Assembly: GCA_013214575.1 (NCBI GenBank)
Contig: JABSSD010000082.1
Location: forward strand, 1-64,000
Direction of reading: 5' to 3'
From: Paracoccaceae bacterium
Lineage (GTDB): Bacteria; Pseudomonadota; Alphaproteobacteria; Rhodobacterales; Rhodobacteraceae
Length of the DNA stretch: 64,000 bases
Shown here piece by piece: positions 47,266 through 55,426 of the stretch. The position numbers and the translations under genes were made by a program. The notes beneath the pieces are model-generated. The model worked only from the letters and a program-made list of their open reading frames with translations. It made no database searches and was not told the origin of the DNA. Every line of letters starts with the position of its first letter. Positions within the stretch are counted from its first letter, which is position 1.

Positions 47266-49521
47266 ATGCCCAAAACAAAGATCACCAACGAAGAGGCTCT
47301 GGCCTTTCACCTGGAACCAACCCCCGGCAAGTTCGAAATATCGGCGACGGTGCCGATGACCACGCAGCGCGATCTGTCACTGGCCTATTCACCCGGCGTG
47401 GCGGTGCCCTGTTTGGCAATCGCGGAAAACCCGGCGCTGGCCTATGATTACACCAACAAGGGCAATCTGGTTGCGGTGATCACCAATGGCACCGCCGTAT
47501 TGGGTCTGGGCAATCTGGGCGCGCTTGCCTCTAAGCCGGTGATGGAGGGCAAGGCGGTTCTGTTCAAACGCTTTGCCGACGTCAACTCGATCGATATTGA
47601 GCTGGATACCGAAGACCCGGAGGCGTTTATCAACGCGGTCAAACTGATGGAGCCAACCTTTGGCGGTATCAACCTCGAGGATATCAAAGCGCCCGAGTGT
47701 TTCATCATCGAACAGCGGCTGAAGGAAGAAATGGACATTCCGGTGTTCCATGACGACCAGCACGGCACTGCGGTGATCTGCGCTGCCGGTCTGATCAATG
47801 CGCTGCATATCTCGGGCAAAAAGATCGAGGACGTGAGAATTGTTCTCAACGGGGCAGGGGCAGCTGGTATCGCCTGCATCGAGTTGCTCAAATCTATGGG
47901 CGCGCAGCATGCGAACTGCATTATTTGCGACACCAAGGGAGTGATCTATCAGGGTCGCTCTGCCGGTATGAACCAGTGGAAATCGGCGCATGCGGTGCCA
48001 ACTGATTTGCGCACCCTCGAGGAAGCAATGAACGGGGCTGATGTGTTCCTGGGCGTTTCGGCCAAGGGGGCGGTTACTCAGGACATGGTGCGCGCTATGG
48101 CGCCCAACCCGGTGATCTTTGCGATGGCAAACCCGGATCCGGAAATCACCCCCGAAGAGGCGCATGAGGTCCGCCAGGATGCGATCGTTGCCACTGGCCG
48201 GTCGGATTACCCCAATCAGGTCAATAACGTGCTGGGCTTCCCTTATCTGTTCCGCGGTGCGCTGGATATCCACGCCCGCGCCATCAATGATGAGATGAAG
48301 ATCGCCTGCGCCCATGCCTTGGCCGCCCTGGCCCGGGAAGATGTTCCAGACGAGGTGGCGCTGGCCTATGGTAAAACCCTTAGCTTTGGCCGTGATTATA
48401 TCATCCCAACTCCGTTTGACCCGCGTTTGATCCACCGGATCCCGGTTGCCGTGGCCAAGGCTGGCATGGATACCGGTGTCGCCCGCCGCCCAATCATCGA
48501 CATGGAGGCCTATGAGGCCAACCTGAAGGGTCGGATGGACCCCACCGCCTCGATCCTGCGCGGGTTGAATGCACGGGCCCGCATCGCTCAAAGCCAGATG
48601 ATTTTTGCCGAGGGCGACGACCCGCGCGTGTTGCGTGCCGCTGTCACCTATCAACGTTCGGGCTTTGGTAAATCACTGGTGGTTGGTCGTGCGGATGACG
48701 TGAAGCAGAAACTGGAGGAGGCCGGTCTGGCCGACGCAGTAAGCGAGCTGGAGGTCATCAACGCCGCCAACACGCCGCACCTGGAGACCTACAAGGATTT
48801 CCTTTATTCGCGCCTGCAACGCAAGGGCTTCGATCTCAAGGATGTGCACCGTCTGGCCGCCCGCGACCGGCATGTGTTTTCGGCGCTGATGCTGGCGCAT
48901 GGTCATGGCGATGGTCTGGTGACCGGTGCCACCCGCAAATCAGCGCATGTGCTGGATCGGGTCAATCACGTCTTTGACGCCGATGCTGCGCATGGTGCGG
49001 CCGGGGTGACGGCGCTGTTGCACAAGGGCCGGATCGTTTTGATCGGCGATACTTTGGTGCACGAATGGCCGGATGAAAACGACCTGGCCAATATCGCCGA
49101 GCGCGCCGCGGGTGTCGCCCGTCACATGGGGCTAGACCCGCGGGTGGCCTTTGTCAGCTTCTCCACCTTTGGCTATCCGGTCTCGGAACGGGCTGAAAAG
49201 ATGTACCTGGCCCCAGCGGTGCTGGAACAGCGCGGTGTCAGTTTTGAATATGAAGGTGAAATGACCGTCGATGTGGCCCTGAACGCCACCGCACAAGAAG
49301 CCTATCCTTTCTCGCGGCTCACCGGCCCGGCCAATATCCTGATCGTGCCGGCCCGCCATTCAGCCTCGATCTCGGTCAAACTGATGCAGGAAATGGGTGG
49401 CGCCACCGTGGTTGGCCCAATCCTCAGCGGCGTCGACAAGCCAATCCAGATCTGCTCGACCACCGCCACCGCCAATGACATTCTCAACATGGCGGTGCTG
49501 GCTGCCTGCGACATCGGGTAG
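47266..49521 (+). CDS. maeB: NADP-dependent malic enzyme with C-terminal phosphotransacetylase-like domain
   Basis: MaeB oxidatively decarboxylates malate to pyruvate. The 751-residue protein has a malic-enzyme half (MTTQRDLSLAYSPGVAVPC, PVFHDDQHGTAVICAAGL, VLNGAGAAGIACIELLKSMG, FAMANPDPEITPEEA) and a phosphotransacetylase-like regulatory half (IFAEGDDPRVLRAA, DGLVTGATRKSAHVL, LTGPANILIVPARHSASI). I start it at ATG 47266 (MPKTKITNEEALAFH), the conserved N-terminus; the frame runs on upstream to 47116 with unlike codons. Confidence 0.95.
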   Translation: MPKTKITNEEALAFHLEPTPGKFEISATVPMTTQRDLSLAYSPGVAVPCLAIAENPALAYDYTNKGNLVAVITNGTAVLGLGNLGALASKPVMEGKAVLFKRFADVNSIDIELDTEDPEAFINAVKLMEPTFGGINLEDIKAPECFIIEQRLKEEMDIPVFHDDQHGTAVICAAGLINALHISGKKIEDVRIVLNGAGAAGIACIELLKSMGAQHANCIICDTKGVIYQGRSAGMNQWKSAHAVPTDLRTLEEAMNGADVFLGVSAKGAVTQDMVRAMAPNPVIFAMANPDPEITPEEAHEVRQDAIVATGRSDYPNQVNNVLGFPYLFRGALDIHARAINDEMKIACAHALAALAREDVPDEVALAYGKTLSFGRDYIIPTPFDPRLIHRIPVAVAKAGMDTGVARRPIIDMEAYEANLKGRMDPTASILRGLNARARIAQSQMIFAEGDDPRVLRAAVTYQRSGFGKSLVVGRADDVKQKLEEAGLADAVSELEVINAANTPHLETYKDFLYSRLQRKGFDLKDVHRLAARDRHVFSALMLAHGHGDGLVTGATRKSAHVLDRVNHVFDADAAHGAAGVTALLHKGRIVLIGDTLVHEWPDENDLANIAERAAGVARHMGLDPRVAFVSFSTFGYPVSERAEKMYLAPAVLEQRGVSFEYEGEMTVDVALNATAQEAYPFSRLTGPANILIVPARHSASISVKLMQEMGGATVVGPILSGVDKPIQICSTTATANDILNMAVLAACDIG

Positions 49522-49527
49522 GACATC

Positions 49528-50400
49528 ATGGCAATCTGGAATCTAGGTTCGATCAACGCGGATATGGTTTACACCCTGCCGCATTTGCCGCTGCCAGGGG
49601 AAACCCTGGCAGCGCTGGATCTGCAACAGTTTCTGGGCGGCAAGGGGGCCAATATGTCGGTCGCCGCCGCCCGCGCCGGATCTCATGTCTGCCACATCGG
49701 CGCCGTGGGACCAGACGGCGGCTGGGCGGTGGATCGGCTGCTGGACTACGGTGTCAACACGGACCATATCGCCCGTGTCGATATCCCAACCGGCCACGCC
49801 ATCATTGCGGTGGATCGTCAGGCCGAGAACCAGATCATCCTGTTTCCCGGCGCCAATCGGGCGATAACCTCTGATCAACTGGGGCAGGCGCTGACCCAGG
49901 CCGCATCCGGCGATATTCTGGTGCTGCAAAACGAAACCAATATGCAGCCCGAGGCCGCCAAAATGGGCCGCGATCTGGGTCTTCGGGTCTGTTATGCCGC
50001 GGCGCCGTTTGATGCCGCTGCGGTGCAAGCGGTGCTGCCCATGCTGGATCTTCTGTTCCTCAACGAGGTCGAGGCGCAACAGTTGCAGCAGGCCACCGGC
50101 AAATCACCGATGGCGTTGGGTGTCGCAGATGTGATCATCACCCTGGGGGCCAAAGGCGCGCGCCACTTCAGTGCTGAAACCGGCGAGATCCTCGACATTC
50201 CGGCACATGCTGTGACCGCCGTTGACACAACCGGCGCCGGTGACACTTTTACAGGCTATGTTCTCTCCGGTCTCGACCGGTGTTTGCCAATGCCGAAGGC
50301 GATGGCCCTGGCCAGCCGCGCTGCCGCCCTGATGGTGACACGACCGGGTACAGCCGACGTCATCCCGACCCTGAAAGAGGTGCAGGAGGCCCGCTTTTAG
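49528..50400 (+). CDS. PfkB-family carbohydrate kinase (ribokinase-like)
   Basis: The 290-residue protein has both PfkB signatures. The first is FLGGKGANMSVAAARAGSHV (36-55). The second is VDTTGAGDTFTGYVLSGL (232-249), with the catalytic Asp239. N-terminal NLGSINADMVYTLPHLPLPGET resembles ribokinase. Substrate cannot be fixed from sequence; ribose or a nucleoside is most likely. It lies 6 bp after maeB and may be co-transcribed, a pairing I cannot explain metabolically. Confidence 0.88.
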   Translation: MAIWNLGSINADMVYTLPHLPLPGETLAALDLQQFLGGKGANMSVAAARAGSHVCHIGAVGPDGGWAVDRLLDYGVNTDHIARVDIPTGHAIIAVDRQAENQIILFPGANRAITSDQLGQALTQAASGDILVLQNETNMQPEAAKMGRDLGLRVCYAAAPFDAAAVQAVLPMLDLLFLNEVEAQQLQQATGKSPMALGVADVIITLGAKGARHFSAETGEILDIPAHAVTAVDTTGAGDTFTGYVLSGLDRCLPMPKAMALASRAAALMVTRPGTADVIPTLKEVQEARF

Positions 50401-50408
50401 GCGCTGGA

Positions 50409-50446
50409 TCCCACTGTTCATCTGGCCAGAAATATCCCGGGGGATC
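50409..50446 (-). repeat. Rhodobacterales 3'-end repeat, copy B
   Basis: On the minus strand CCCCCGGGATATTTCTGGCC then AGATGAACAG is a clear copy of the element that commonly ends genes in this order. Its orientation means the gene it ends is the small minus-strand frame at 50474-50592, not the kinase gene. Confidence 0.65.
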
Positions 50447-50447
50447 C

Positions 50448-50467
50448 AAAGGGGGCTGGCCCCCTTT
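50448..50467 (-). terminator. Hairpin after the small minus-strand frame
   Basis: AAAGGGGG pairs with CCCCCTTT around a 4-nt loop, 6 bp after the TAA at 50474-50476 (minus strand) and directly before repeat copy B. Confidence 0.6.
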
Positions 50468-50473
50468 GCCATT

Positions 50474-50592
50474 TTACTGCGTCTTTGCAAAAGCCGCAGC
50501 CTGTCCCCAAAGCTGCACCACACGCGTATCACCCCCACCAGCAGCAACAGTCCGAACAACAGCAGGTGTCTCAAATTGTCAGACATACCCAT
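50474..50592 (-). pseudogene. Small membrane protein gene with an apparent 2-nt frameshift
   Basis: ATG 50592 stands 6 nt after AAGGGGAG and reads MGMSDNLRHLLLFGLLLLVGVIRV, a single membrane helix. In that frame translation would then run antisense into the kinase gene. Removing one TG from a GTGTG run restores VVQLWGQAAAFAKTQ and a TAA at 50474, immediately before a hairpin and a 3'-end repeat in the same orientation. A 38-residue protein disrupted by a dinucleotide duplication, or by a sequencing error, explains this best. I do not know the function. Confidence 0.45.
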
Positions 50593-50634
50593 CACGGTCT
50601 CCCCTTGCGCCATCCTGACTGGGAGGCCATCCGG

Positions 50635-50675
50635 GCTCACCAGTTGGTGACACTATATGTCACCAACTGGTGAGC
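50635..50675. promoter_or_regulatory. 18-bp perfect inverted repeat, probable operator
   Basis: GCTCACCAGTTGGTGACA and its exact complement flank a 5-nt CTATA centre. Each arm itself contains a near-palindrome (CACCAGTTGGTG). It ends 61 bp before the aminotransferase start and has no T-tract, so an operator for a dimeric regulator is more likely than a terminator. No regulator gene lies next to it. Confidence 0.65.
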
Positions 50676-50736
50676 AGAATTTACTGCTTGGAATGATGCC
50701 CCAACCCTCCTAGCGTCGCGCCAACAGGAGGATCAG

Positions 50737-51645
50737 ATGACCGAGAAGATGAGCACCCACCAGGCCGAAGATGATCAGCGCAACGAATCGATCCTGATCT
50801 ATGTAAACGGCCGCATTGTTGCCAAGGCCGAGGCAACCGTGTCGGTCTATGACAGTGGCTTCATGCTGGGCGATGGGGTGTGGGAGGGTCTGCGTCTGTA
50901 TAACGGGACTTGGGCCTTTCTGGATCAGCATCTCGACCGCCTGTTCGAAGCGATCAAGGCGATTGATCTGGACCTGGGGCTGGACCGTGCCGGGGTGATT
51001 GCCGCATTGATGGCAACACAGCAGGCCAACGACATGACCACAGATGCCCATGCCCGGATGATGGTCACCCGCGGCGTGAAAACCCGCCCCTTTCAGCACC
51101 CGTCGCTGTCCAAGCAGGGTCCGACCTTTGTTATCATAATGGAGCATTCGACACCAAAACTGCCACGACCCATTCGGCTGGCCACGGTGCCGCACCTGCG
51201 CGGCCTACCGATGACGCAGGATCCAAAACTGAATTCACATTCCAAGCTGAATTGCATCCTGGCCTGTATCGCCGCCGAGAAGGCCGGCGCGGACGAGGGA
51301 TTGATGCTGGATGTGAACGGTTTTGTGAACACCACCAATGCCTGCAACTTCTTCATCGTGCGCAAGGGGGAAGTTTGGACCTCGACCGGGGATTACTGCA
51401 TGAACGGCATCACCCGGCAAAAGGTGATCGACCTGTGCCGTGCCAATGACATCCCGGTGTTTGAGCGCAATTTCTCATTGGTGGATACCTATGGCGCCGA
51501 TGAGGCATTTTTGACCGGTACCTTTGGGGCGCAGACTCCGGTTAGCGAAATTGACGGCCGTCAGATCGGTGAAGGTGACATGGGAGTGGTGACCCAAAAA
51601 ATCCGCAGCCTTTATAAAGCTTTGATCGAACAGGAGGTCGGCTGA
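50737..51645 (+). CDS. Aminotransferase class IV (branched-chain-like)
   Basis: The 302-residue protein has the fold-type IV PLP pattern: VYDSGFMLGDGVWEGLR, ARMMVTRG, and the PLP Lys170 in LNSHSKLNCILACIAAEKAGADEGLMLD. At the position where most members have Glu in GFVAETNATNIF, this one reads GFVNTTNACNFF, with Thr200 in place of the Glu that contacts the pyridine nitrogen. So either the chemistry differs or the subfamily compensates. The stop overlaps the next gene's ATG by 1 bp. Substrate unknown. Confidence 0.9.
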   Translation: MTEKMSTHQAEDDQRNESILIYVNGRIVAKAEATVSVYDSGFMLGDGVWEGLRLYNGTWAFLDQHLDRLFEAIKAIDLDLGLDRAGVIAALMATQQANDMTTDAHARMMVTRGVKTRPFQHPSLSKQGPTFVIIMEHSTPKLPRPIRLATVPHLRGLPMTQDPKLNSHSKLNCILACIAAEKAGADEGLMLDVNGFVNTTNACNFFIVRKGEVWTSTGDYCMNGITRQKVIDLCRANDIPVFERNFSLVDTYGADEAFLTGTFGAQTPVSEIDGRQIGEGDMGVVTQKIRSLYKALIEQEVG

Positions 51646-52358
51646 TGCGTATTGCGATGTGGTCGGGGCCCCGAAACCTGTCGACGGCAATGATGTATGC
51701 CTTCGGCAACCGCGCAGATTGTGCCGTTGTGGACGAGCCGTTTTATGCCTCCTATCTGGTCAAGACGGGTCTGCAGCATCCGATGTGGCAAGAGATTCTG
51801 GACAGTCAATCGCATGATCCGGCTGTCGTGGTTGAGCAAATTACCGGCTCTAACCCAGGGGCAAAGCCCTATTACTATCAAAAACACATGACGCAGCATA
51901 TGATAACAGGTGTGCCGCGCGACTGGATGCGCGCGGTCAAAAACGTCTTCCTGATCCGCCATCCGGCGCGGGTGATATCATCATACGCCGCCAAACGTGA
52001 AGATCCGACATTGGACGATATCGGATTTTGGCAGCAGAGCGAGTTGTTCGATGAAGTGACGGCTTGGGGCGGCAAACCGATTGTTGTGGACAGTCACGAC
52101 ATTCGGGAGAACCCGGCAATGATGCTGGAGAAATTATGCGACGCTATCGACATGCCGTTTTCAGCGCAGATGTTGACCTGGCCCAAGGGCGGCCACAAGG
52201 ACGACGGAGCCTGGGCCCGCCACTGGTATGGCTCAGTCTGGACCTCAAACGGGTTTGCCGGCGCCGAGGCCGACTTGCCTGAGGTGCCGGAGCACCTGCA
52301 AGATGTTCTGGATGCAGCGATGCCGTATTATGAGCAGATGAAAGCGGTGCGGCTGTAA
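51645..52358 (+). CDS. Sulfotransferase-like P-loop protein
   Basis: The 237-residue protein begins MRIAMWSGPRNLSTAMMYAF, a 5'-phosphosulfate-type P-loop variant (7-16). It has FLIRHPARVISSYAAKR (102-118), the 3'-phosphate-binding Arg...Ser pattern of sulfotransferases, and a C-terminal HWYGSVWTSNGF. It is translationally coupled to the aminotransferase before it. From memory, some plant aminotransferase-like proteins carry both domains in one chain, which would make these two partners; the reaction is unknown. Confidence 0.8.
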   Translation: MRIAMWSGPRNLSTAMMYAFGNRADCAVVDEPFYASYLVKTGLQHPMWQEILDSQSHDPAVVVEQITGSNPGAKPYYYQKHMTQHMITGVPRDWMRAVKNVFLIRHPARVISSYAAKREDPTLDDIGFWQQSELFDEVTAWGGKPIVVDSHDIRENPAMMLEKLCDAIDMPFSAQMLTWPKGGHKDDGAWARHWYGSVWTSNGFAGAEADLPEVPEHLQDVLDAAMPYYEQMKAVRL

Positions 52359-52376
52359 AGGGGCTGTAAGGGGAAG

Positions 52377-52437
52377 GAGGGGCTTTGCCCCTCTGCACCT
52401 GCGGCGCATTCACCCCAGAGTAGTTTTGGCAAAAAGA
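52377..52437 (+). repeat. Hairpin plus Rhodobacterales 3'-end repeat, copy C
   Basis: GAGGGGC-TTT-GCCCCTC (52377-52393) is followed by a diverged copy of the 3'-end element, CCCCAGAGTAGTTTTGGCAA then AAAGAA. It ends the aminotransferase/sulfotransferase-like operon and abuts the convergent SCP2 gene. Confidence 0.55.
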
Positions 52438-52444
52438 ACCAGGC

Positions 52445-52729
52445 TCAGCCCAGAAGCTTACCCAGCTTCATGGCAACGGACATGTCGCCCGAGATTTTTA
52501 GTTTGCCCATCATCACCCCGGTCATCGGGTTCAGTTTGCCGGTCAGAAGTTTGCCCAGGTTGTCTTGTGATAGGCGGATGGTGCAGTCGGTGTCCTGATC
52601 CGTTGTGCTGGCCTGATTCTCGGCCAATACGATGACACCGGCATCGCCGCAGTCAAATTTCAATGATCCCTCAAATCGGGTACCATTGAGGCCTGTTTGA
52701 ATGCGGTCTGCGATATCCTGAAGTGTCAT
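52445..52729 (-). CDS. SCP2 sterol-binding domain protein
   Basis: The 94-residue protein is a single SCP2 domain: FEGSLKFDCGDAGVIVLAEN, CTIRLSQDNLGKLLTGKLNPMTGVMMGKLKISGDMSVAMKL. SCP2 domains bind lipids or acyl-CoA in a hydrophobic pocket; the ligand in bacteria is generally unknown. It is separated by 72 bp from the upstream DUF1810 gene on the same strand. Confidence 0.95.
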   Translation of the reverse strand: MTLQDIADRIQTGLNGTRFEGSLKFDCGDAGVIVLAENQASTTDQDTDCTIRLSQDNLGKLLTGKLNPMTGVMMGKLKISGDMSVAMKLGKLLG

Positions 52730-52801
52730 GTGTCTCTCCCTGCCTGAGGCCAGCGATACGTCGGAACGGCAGGCTGGGCAATGCTGACCAAAGGTGACTT
52801 A

Positions 52802-53236
52802 TCAGTCGGAAAGAATTTCAACTGTCGCCGGGCAGACTGCGCCGTCAAAAAAGGCCTCAAGAACCTGCTGGAATTCAGCTGCAGCGCCGGGAACGGCGGC
52901 AAACAGTGTCATTGATGAACATAATTTTTTGGCGTCCGTTGTGCCCAAGATCTGATCTGCCGGGGTGCCGGGGTGGGTCAGCAGCAACCGGCTGACCTCG
53001 ATTAATCGGCGGTTCAGCTCTGGATGGGCCAAATAGGCTGCGGCCTCGGTCAGGTCTTCGATCCCGTATAGCTGCGCCATATGGGATTCTCCCAATTCAG
53101 CGAGCTGGGGAAAGACAAACCACATCCAGTGGTTTGTCTTTTGACCGGCTTTCAGCTCGGCCAGGACACCGTTCCAGACAGTGTCCTGGGCCTCGATAAA
53201 CATCTCTAATTCATCAGAGAAGTCGTCGTCTTCCAT
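52802..53236 (-). CDS. DUF1810 domain protein
   Basis: The 144-residue protein matches DUF1810: MFIEAQDTVWNGVLAELKAGQKTNHWMWFVFPQLAELG, then YLAHPELNRRLIEVSRLLL and DAKKLCSSMTLFAAV. The family resembles macrodomain-adjacent proteins of unknown function. It has an acidic N-terminus ([12 protein letters not shown]). It starts at the stop of argG, so it is probably co-transcribed with it. Confidence 0.92.
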   Translation of the reverse strand: MEDDDFSDELEMFIEAQDTVWNGVLAELKAGQKTNHWMWFVFPQLAELGESHMAQLYGIEDLTEAAAYLAHPELNRRLIEVSRLLLTHPGTPADQILGTTDAKKLCSSMTLFAAVPGAAAEFQQVLEAFFDGAVCPATVEILSD

Positions 53237-54459
53237 TATTTTACCCGTTTGTTCCGCTTCGCAATCAACTTTAAGCGTAGGGCCTGCAGTTGGATAAAGC
53301 CACCTGCATCTTTTTGATCGTATGCGCCGGCGTCATCCTCAAAGGTCACATGCTCTTCGGAATACAGCGAATGCTCGGACCAGCGGCCAACACAAGAGGC
53401 GGAGCCTTTGTACAGTTTCAGCCGCACGGTGCCGGTGACATGGGTCTGGCTGGCGTCGATGGCGGCCTGCAGCATTTCACGCTCGGGCGAATACCAAAAA
53501 CCGTTGTAGATCAGTTCGGCATATTTTGGCATCAGCTCGTCTTTGAGATGCATGGCGCCGCGATCCATGGTGATCGATTCAATGCCGCGGTGGGCTTCCA
53601 GCAGCAGGGTGCCGCCGGGGGTCTCGTAGATGCCGCGCGATTTCATGCCAACAAAGCGGCCCTCAACCAGGTCCAGACGGCCACAACCGTGTTTGCCGCC
53701 CAGTTCGTTCAGTTTGGTCAGGATGGTGGCGGGCGACATTGCCTCGCCATTGATGCTGACCGCGTCGCCTTGCTCGAAACCGACTTCGATGAATTCGGGG
53801 GTATTGGGGGCGTCTTCGGGATTCACGGTGCGCTGATAGACGTAATCGGGCGCCATCACGGCCGGATCTTCCAGAACTTTGCCCTCAGAAGAGGTGTGCA
53901 GCAGGTTGGCATCCACCGAGAACGGTGCCTCGCCACGTTTGTCTGTGGCCACCGGGATTTGGTTCTGCTCGGCAAATTCCAGCAATTTGGTGCGCGAGGA
54001 CAGGTCCCAGATCCGCCAGGGTGCGATCACCTTGATGTCGGGGTTCAGCGCATAGGCGGCAAGTTCAAACCGAACCTGATCGTTGCCCTTGCCGGTGGCG
54101 CCGTGTGCGATAGCGTCTGCACCCACCGCCTCGGCGATTTCAACCAGACGTTTGGAGATCAGCGGCCGGGCAATCGAAGTGCCCAGCAGATAGAGGCCCT
54201 CATAGACTGCATTGGCGCGGAACATCGGGAACACGAAGTCGCGGACAAATTCTTCGCGGACGTCTTCGATATAGATGTTTTCCGGCGGGATACCCAGCAA
54301 TTCAGCCTTGGCGCGGGCGGGCTCCAGCTCTTCGCCCTGACCCAGATCGGCGGTAAAGGTGATAACCTCGCAGCCGTACTCGGTCTGCAGCCATTTCAGG
54401 ATGATCGAGGTATCAAGGCCACCGGAATAGGCCAGAACAACTTTTTTGGGCGCGGACAT
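53236..54459 (-). CDS. argG: Argininosuccinate synthase
   Basis: ArgG joins citrulline and aspartate using ATP in arginine synthesis. The 407-residue protein has the PP-loop [34 protein letters not shown], and [13 protein letters not shown]. The C-terminal tail is Lys-rich ([10 protein letters not shown]). GAGGA precedes ATG 54459. Confidence 0.98.
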   Translation of the reverse strand: MSAPKKVVLAYSGGLDTSIILKWLQTEYGCEVITFTADLGQGEELEPARAKAELLGIPPENIYIEDVREEFVRDFVFPMFRANAVYEGLYLLGTSIARPLISKRLVEIAEAVGADAIAHGATGKGNDQVRFELAAYALNPDIKVIAPWRIWDLSSRTKLLEFAEQNQIPVATDKRGEAPFSVDANLLHTSSEGKVLEDPAVMAPDYVYQRTVNPEDAPNTPEFIEVGFEQGDAVSINGEAMSPATILTKLNELGGKHGCGRLDLVEGRFVGMKSRGIYETPGGTLLLEAHRGIESITMDRGAMHLKDELMPKYAELIYNGFWYSPEREMLQAAIDASQTHVTGTVRLKLYKGSASCVGRWSEHSLYSEEHVTFEDDAGAYDQKDAGGFIQLQALRLKLIAKRNKRVK

Positions 54460-54596
54460 GGGGATTTCCTCTTAAGCAGAACGATTGGCCGATATCGGTT
54501 TTCACGCGGGAGGGCAAGGTTTTCCGGGCTTTTCACCGTGGGTTGCTGAGTTTAGGGTCCAAGACAGATTTAGTATGGCATTTGAAAGGAAGAGAT

Positions 54597-55358
54597 ATGA
54601 AAGGTTGGCGTATTTTTGCGCATTCGGTGGGAATGGTCACTCGTAACCTGCCAGAAGCATTGCGGATTGCCCTGGTGCCGGTGTTGATCGGGTTTGCACT
54701 GATCGTTGCACTAACATTGGTGACCGGGCTGTCCTTTGGCACCATGTCTGACCCGGAGGCGATGGACAAGATGATGCGGGACGGCGGTATGGGGGCTTTC
54801 TTTTTTCCGCTTATCCTGTTTGCCATCGTGTTCATTGTGATCGAGCTGTGGATATTTGTGTCCTGGCACCGGTTTATCCTGCTCGAGGAGTATCCTACAG
54901 GTTGGATCCCGGAATTCCGGTTTGACCGTATCATGGCCTATTTTGGTCGCGGTTTTTTGATCGGGGTCATCATGGCGGCTATGTGGATTCCGGTGATGAT
55001 GGTAACTATGCTGTTGGGCCCCTTGGCTATAATAGGTGTTCTGGGCGCGATCCTGTTTTCGGTTGTTCTTTTCTATCGGCTGGTTCCTATGTTGCCCGCC
55101 GCTGCTGTTGGCAAGCCGCTGACCATTGGACAGGCGTGGGAGGCAACCAAAGGAGCATCCGGCACTATCCTTGTGCTGGTCGTTGTTATCTTTGGGGCAC
55201 AATTTTTGCTGCAGGTGGTAACTGGGCTGTCAATAATGGTGTTCGCGCCGCTTGGTATTGTGTTCCAGCTGTTCACGGCCCTGGTGATGTCGCTGGTCAA
55301 TGTCAGCATCCTGACCACCATCTACGGTCACTATGTCGAAGGCCGCCCCATCGACTGA
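54597..55358 (+). CDS. Polytopic membrane protein of unknown function
   Basis: The 253-residue protein has about six hydrophobic segments: LRIALVPVLIGFALIVALTLV, FFFPLILFAIVFIVIELWIFV, FLIGVIMAAMWIPVMMVTML, IIGVLGAILFSVVLFYRLVPML, ILVLVVVIFGAQFLLQVVTGL and a last one near IVFQLFTALVMSLVNVSIL. A WHRFILLEEYPTGW element follows helix 2. It resembles YciC/DUF-type inner-membrane proteins, but I cannot name the family. AAGGAAG precedes ATG 54597; the frame opens 18 codons earlier. Confidence 0.8.
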   Translation: MKGWRIFAHSVGMVTRNLPEALRIALVPVLIGFALIVALTLVTGLSFGTMSDPEAMDKMMRDGGMGAFFFPLILFAIVFIVIELWIFVSWHRFILLEEYPTGWIPEFRFDRIMAYFGRGFLIGVIMAAMWIPVMMVTMLLGPLAIIGVLGAILFSVVLFYRLVPMLPAAAVGKPLTIGQAWEATKGASGTILVLVVVIFGAQFLLQVVTGLSIMVFAPLGIVFQLFTALVMSLVNVSILTTIYGHYVEGRPID

Positions 55359-55381
55359 CGGTATTCTTATGTATGCTTTCT

Positions 55382-55407
55382 GCCTGCCCCTTGCCTTGGG
55401 GGCGGGC
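55382..55407 (+). terminator. Terminator-like hairpin before ilvA
   Basis: GCCTGCCCC pairs with GGGGCGGGC (one T-G pair, 8-nt loop) in the 68-bp gap before ilvA. There is no T-tract. Confidence 0.4.
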
Positions 55408-55426
55408 ATAGGTCACTCAATACGTT

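Noticed and set aside
47389-48654. Long minus-strand open frame antisense to the malic enzyme gene
   Set aside because: Shadow of a well-supported gene; no ribosome site and no recognisable domain.
53290-54549. Long plus-strand open frame antisense to argG
   Set aside because: Shadow frame; argG on the opposite strand is certain.
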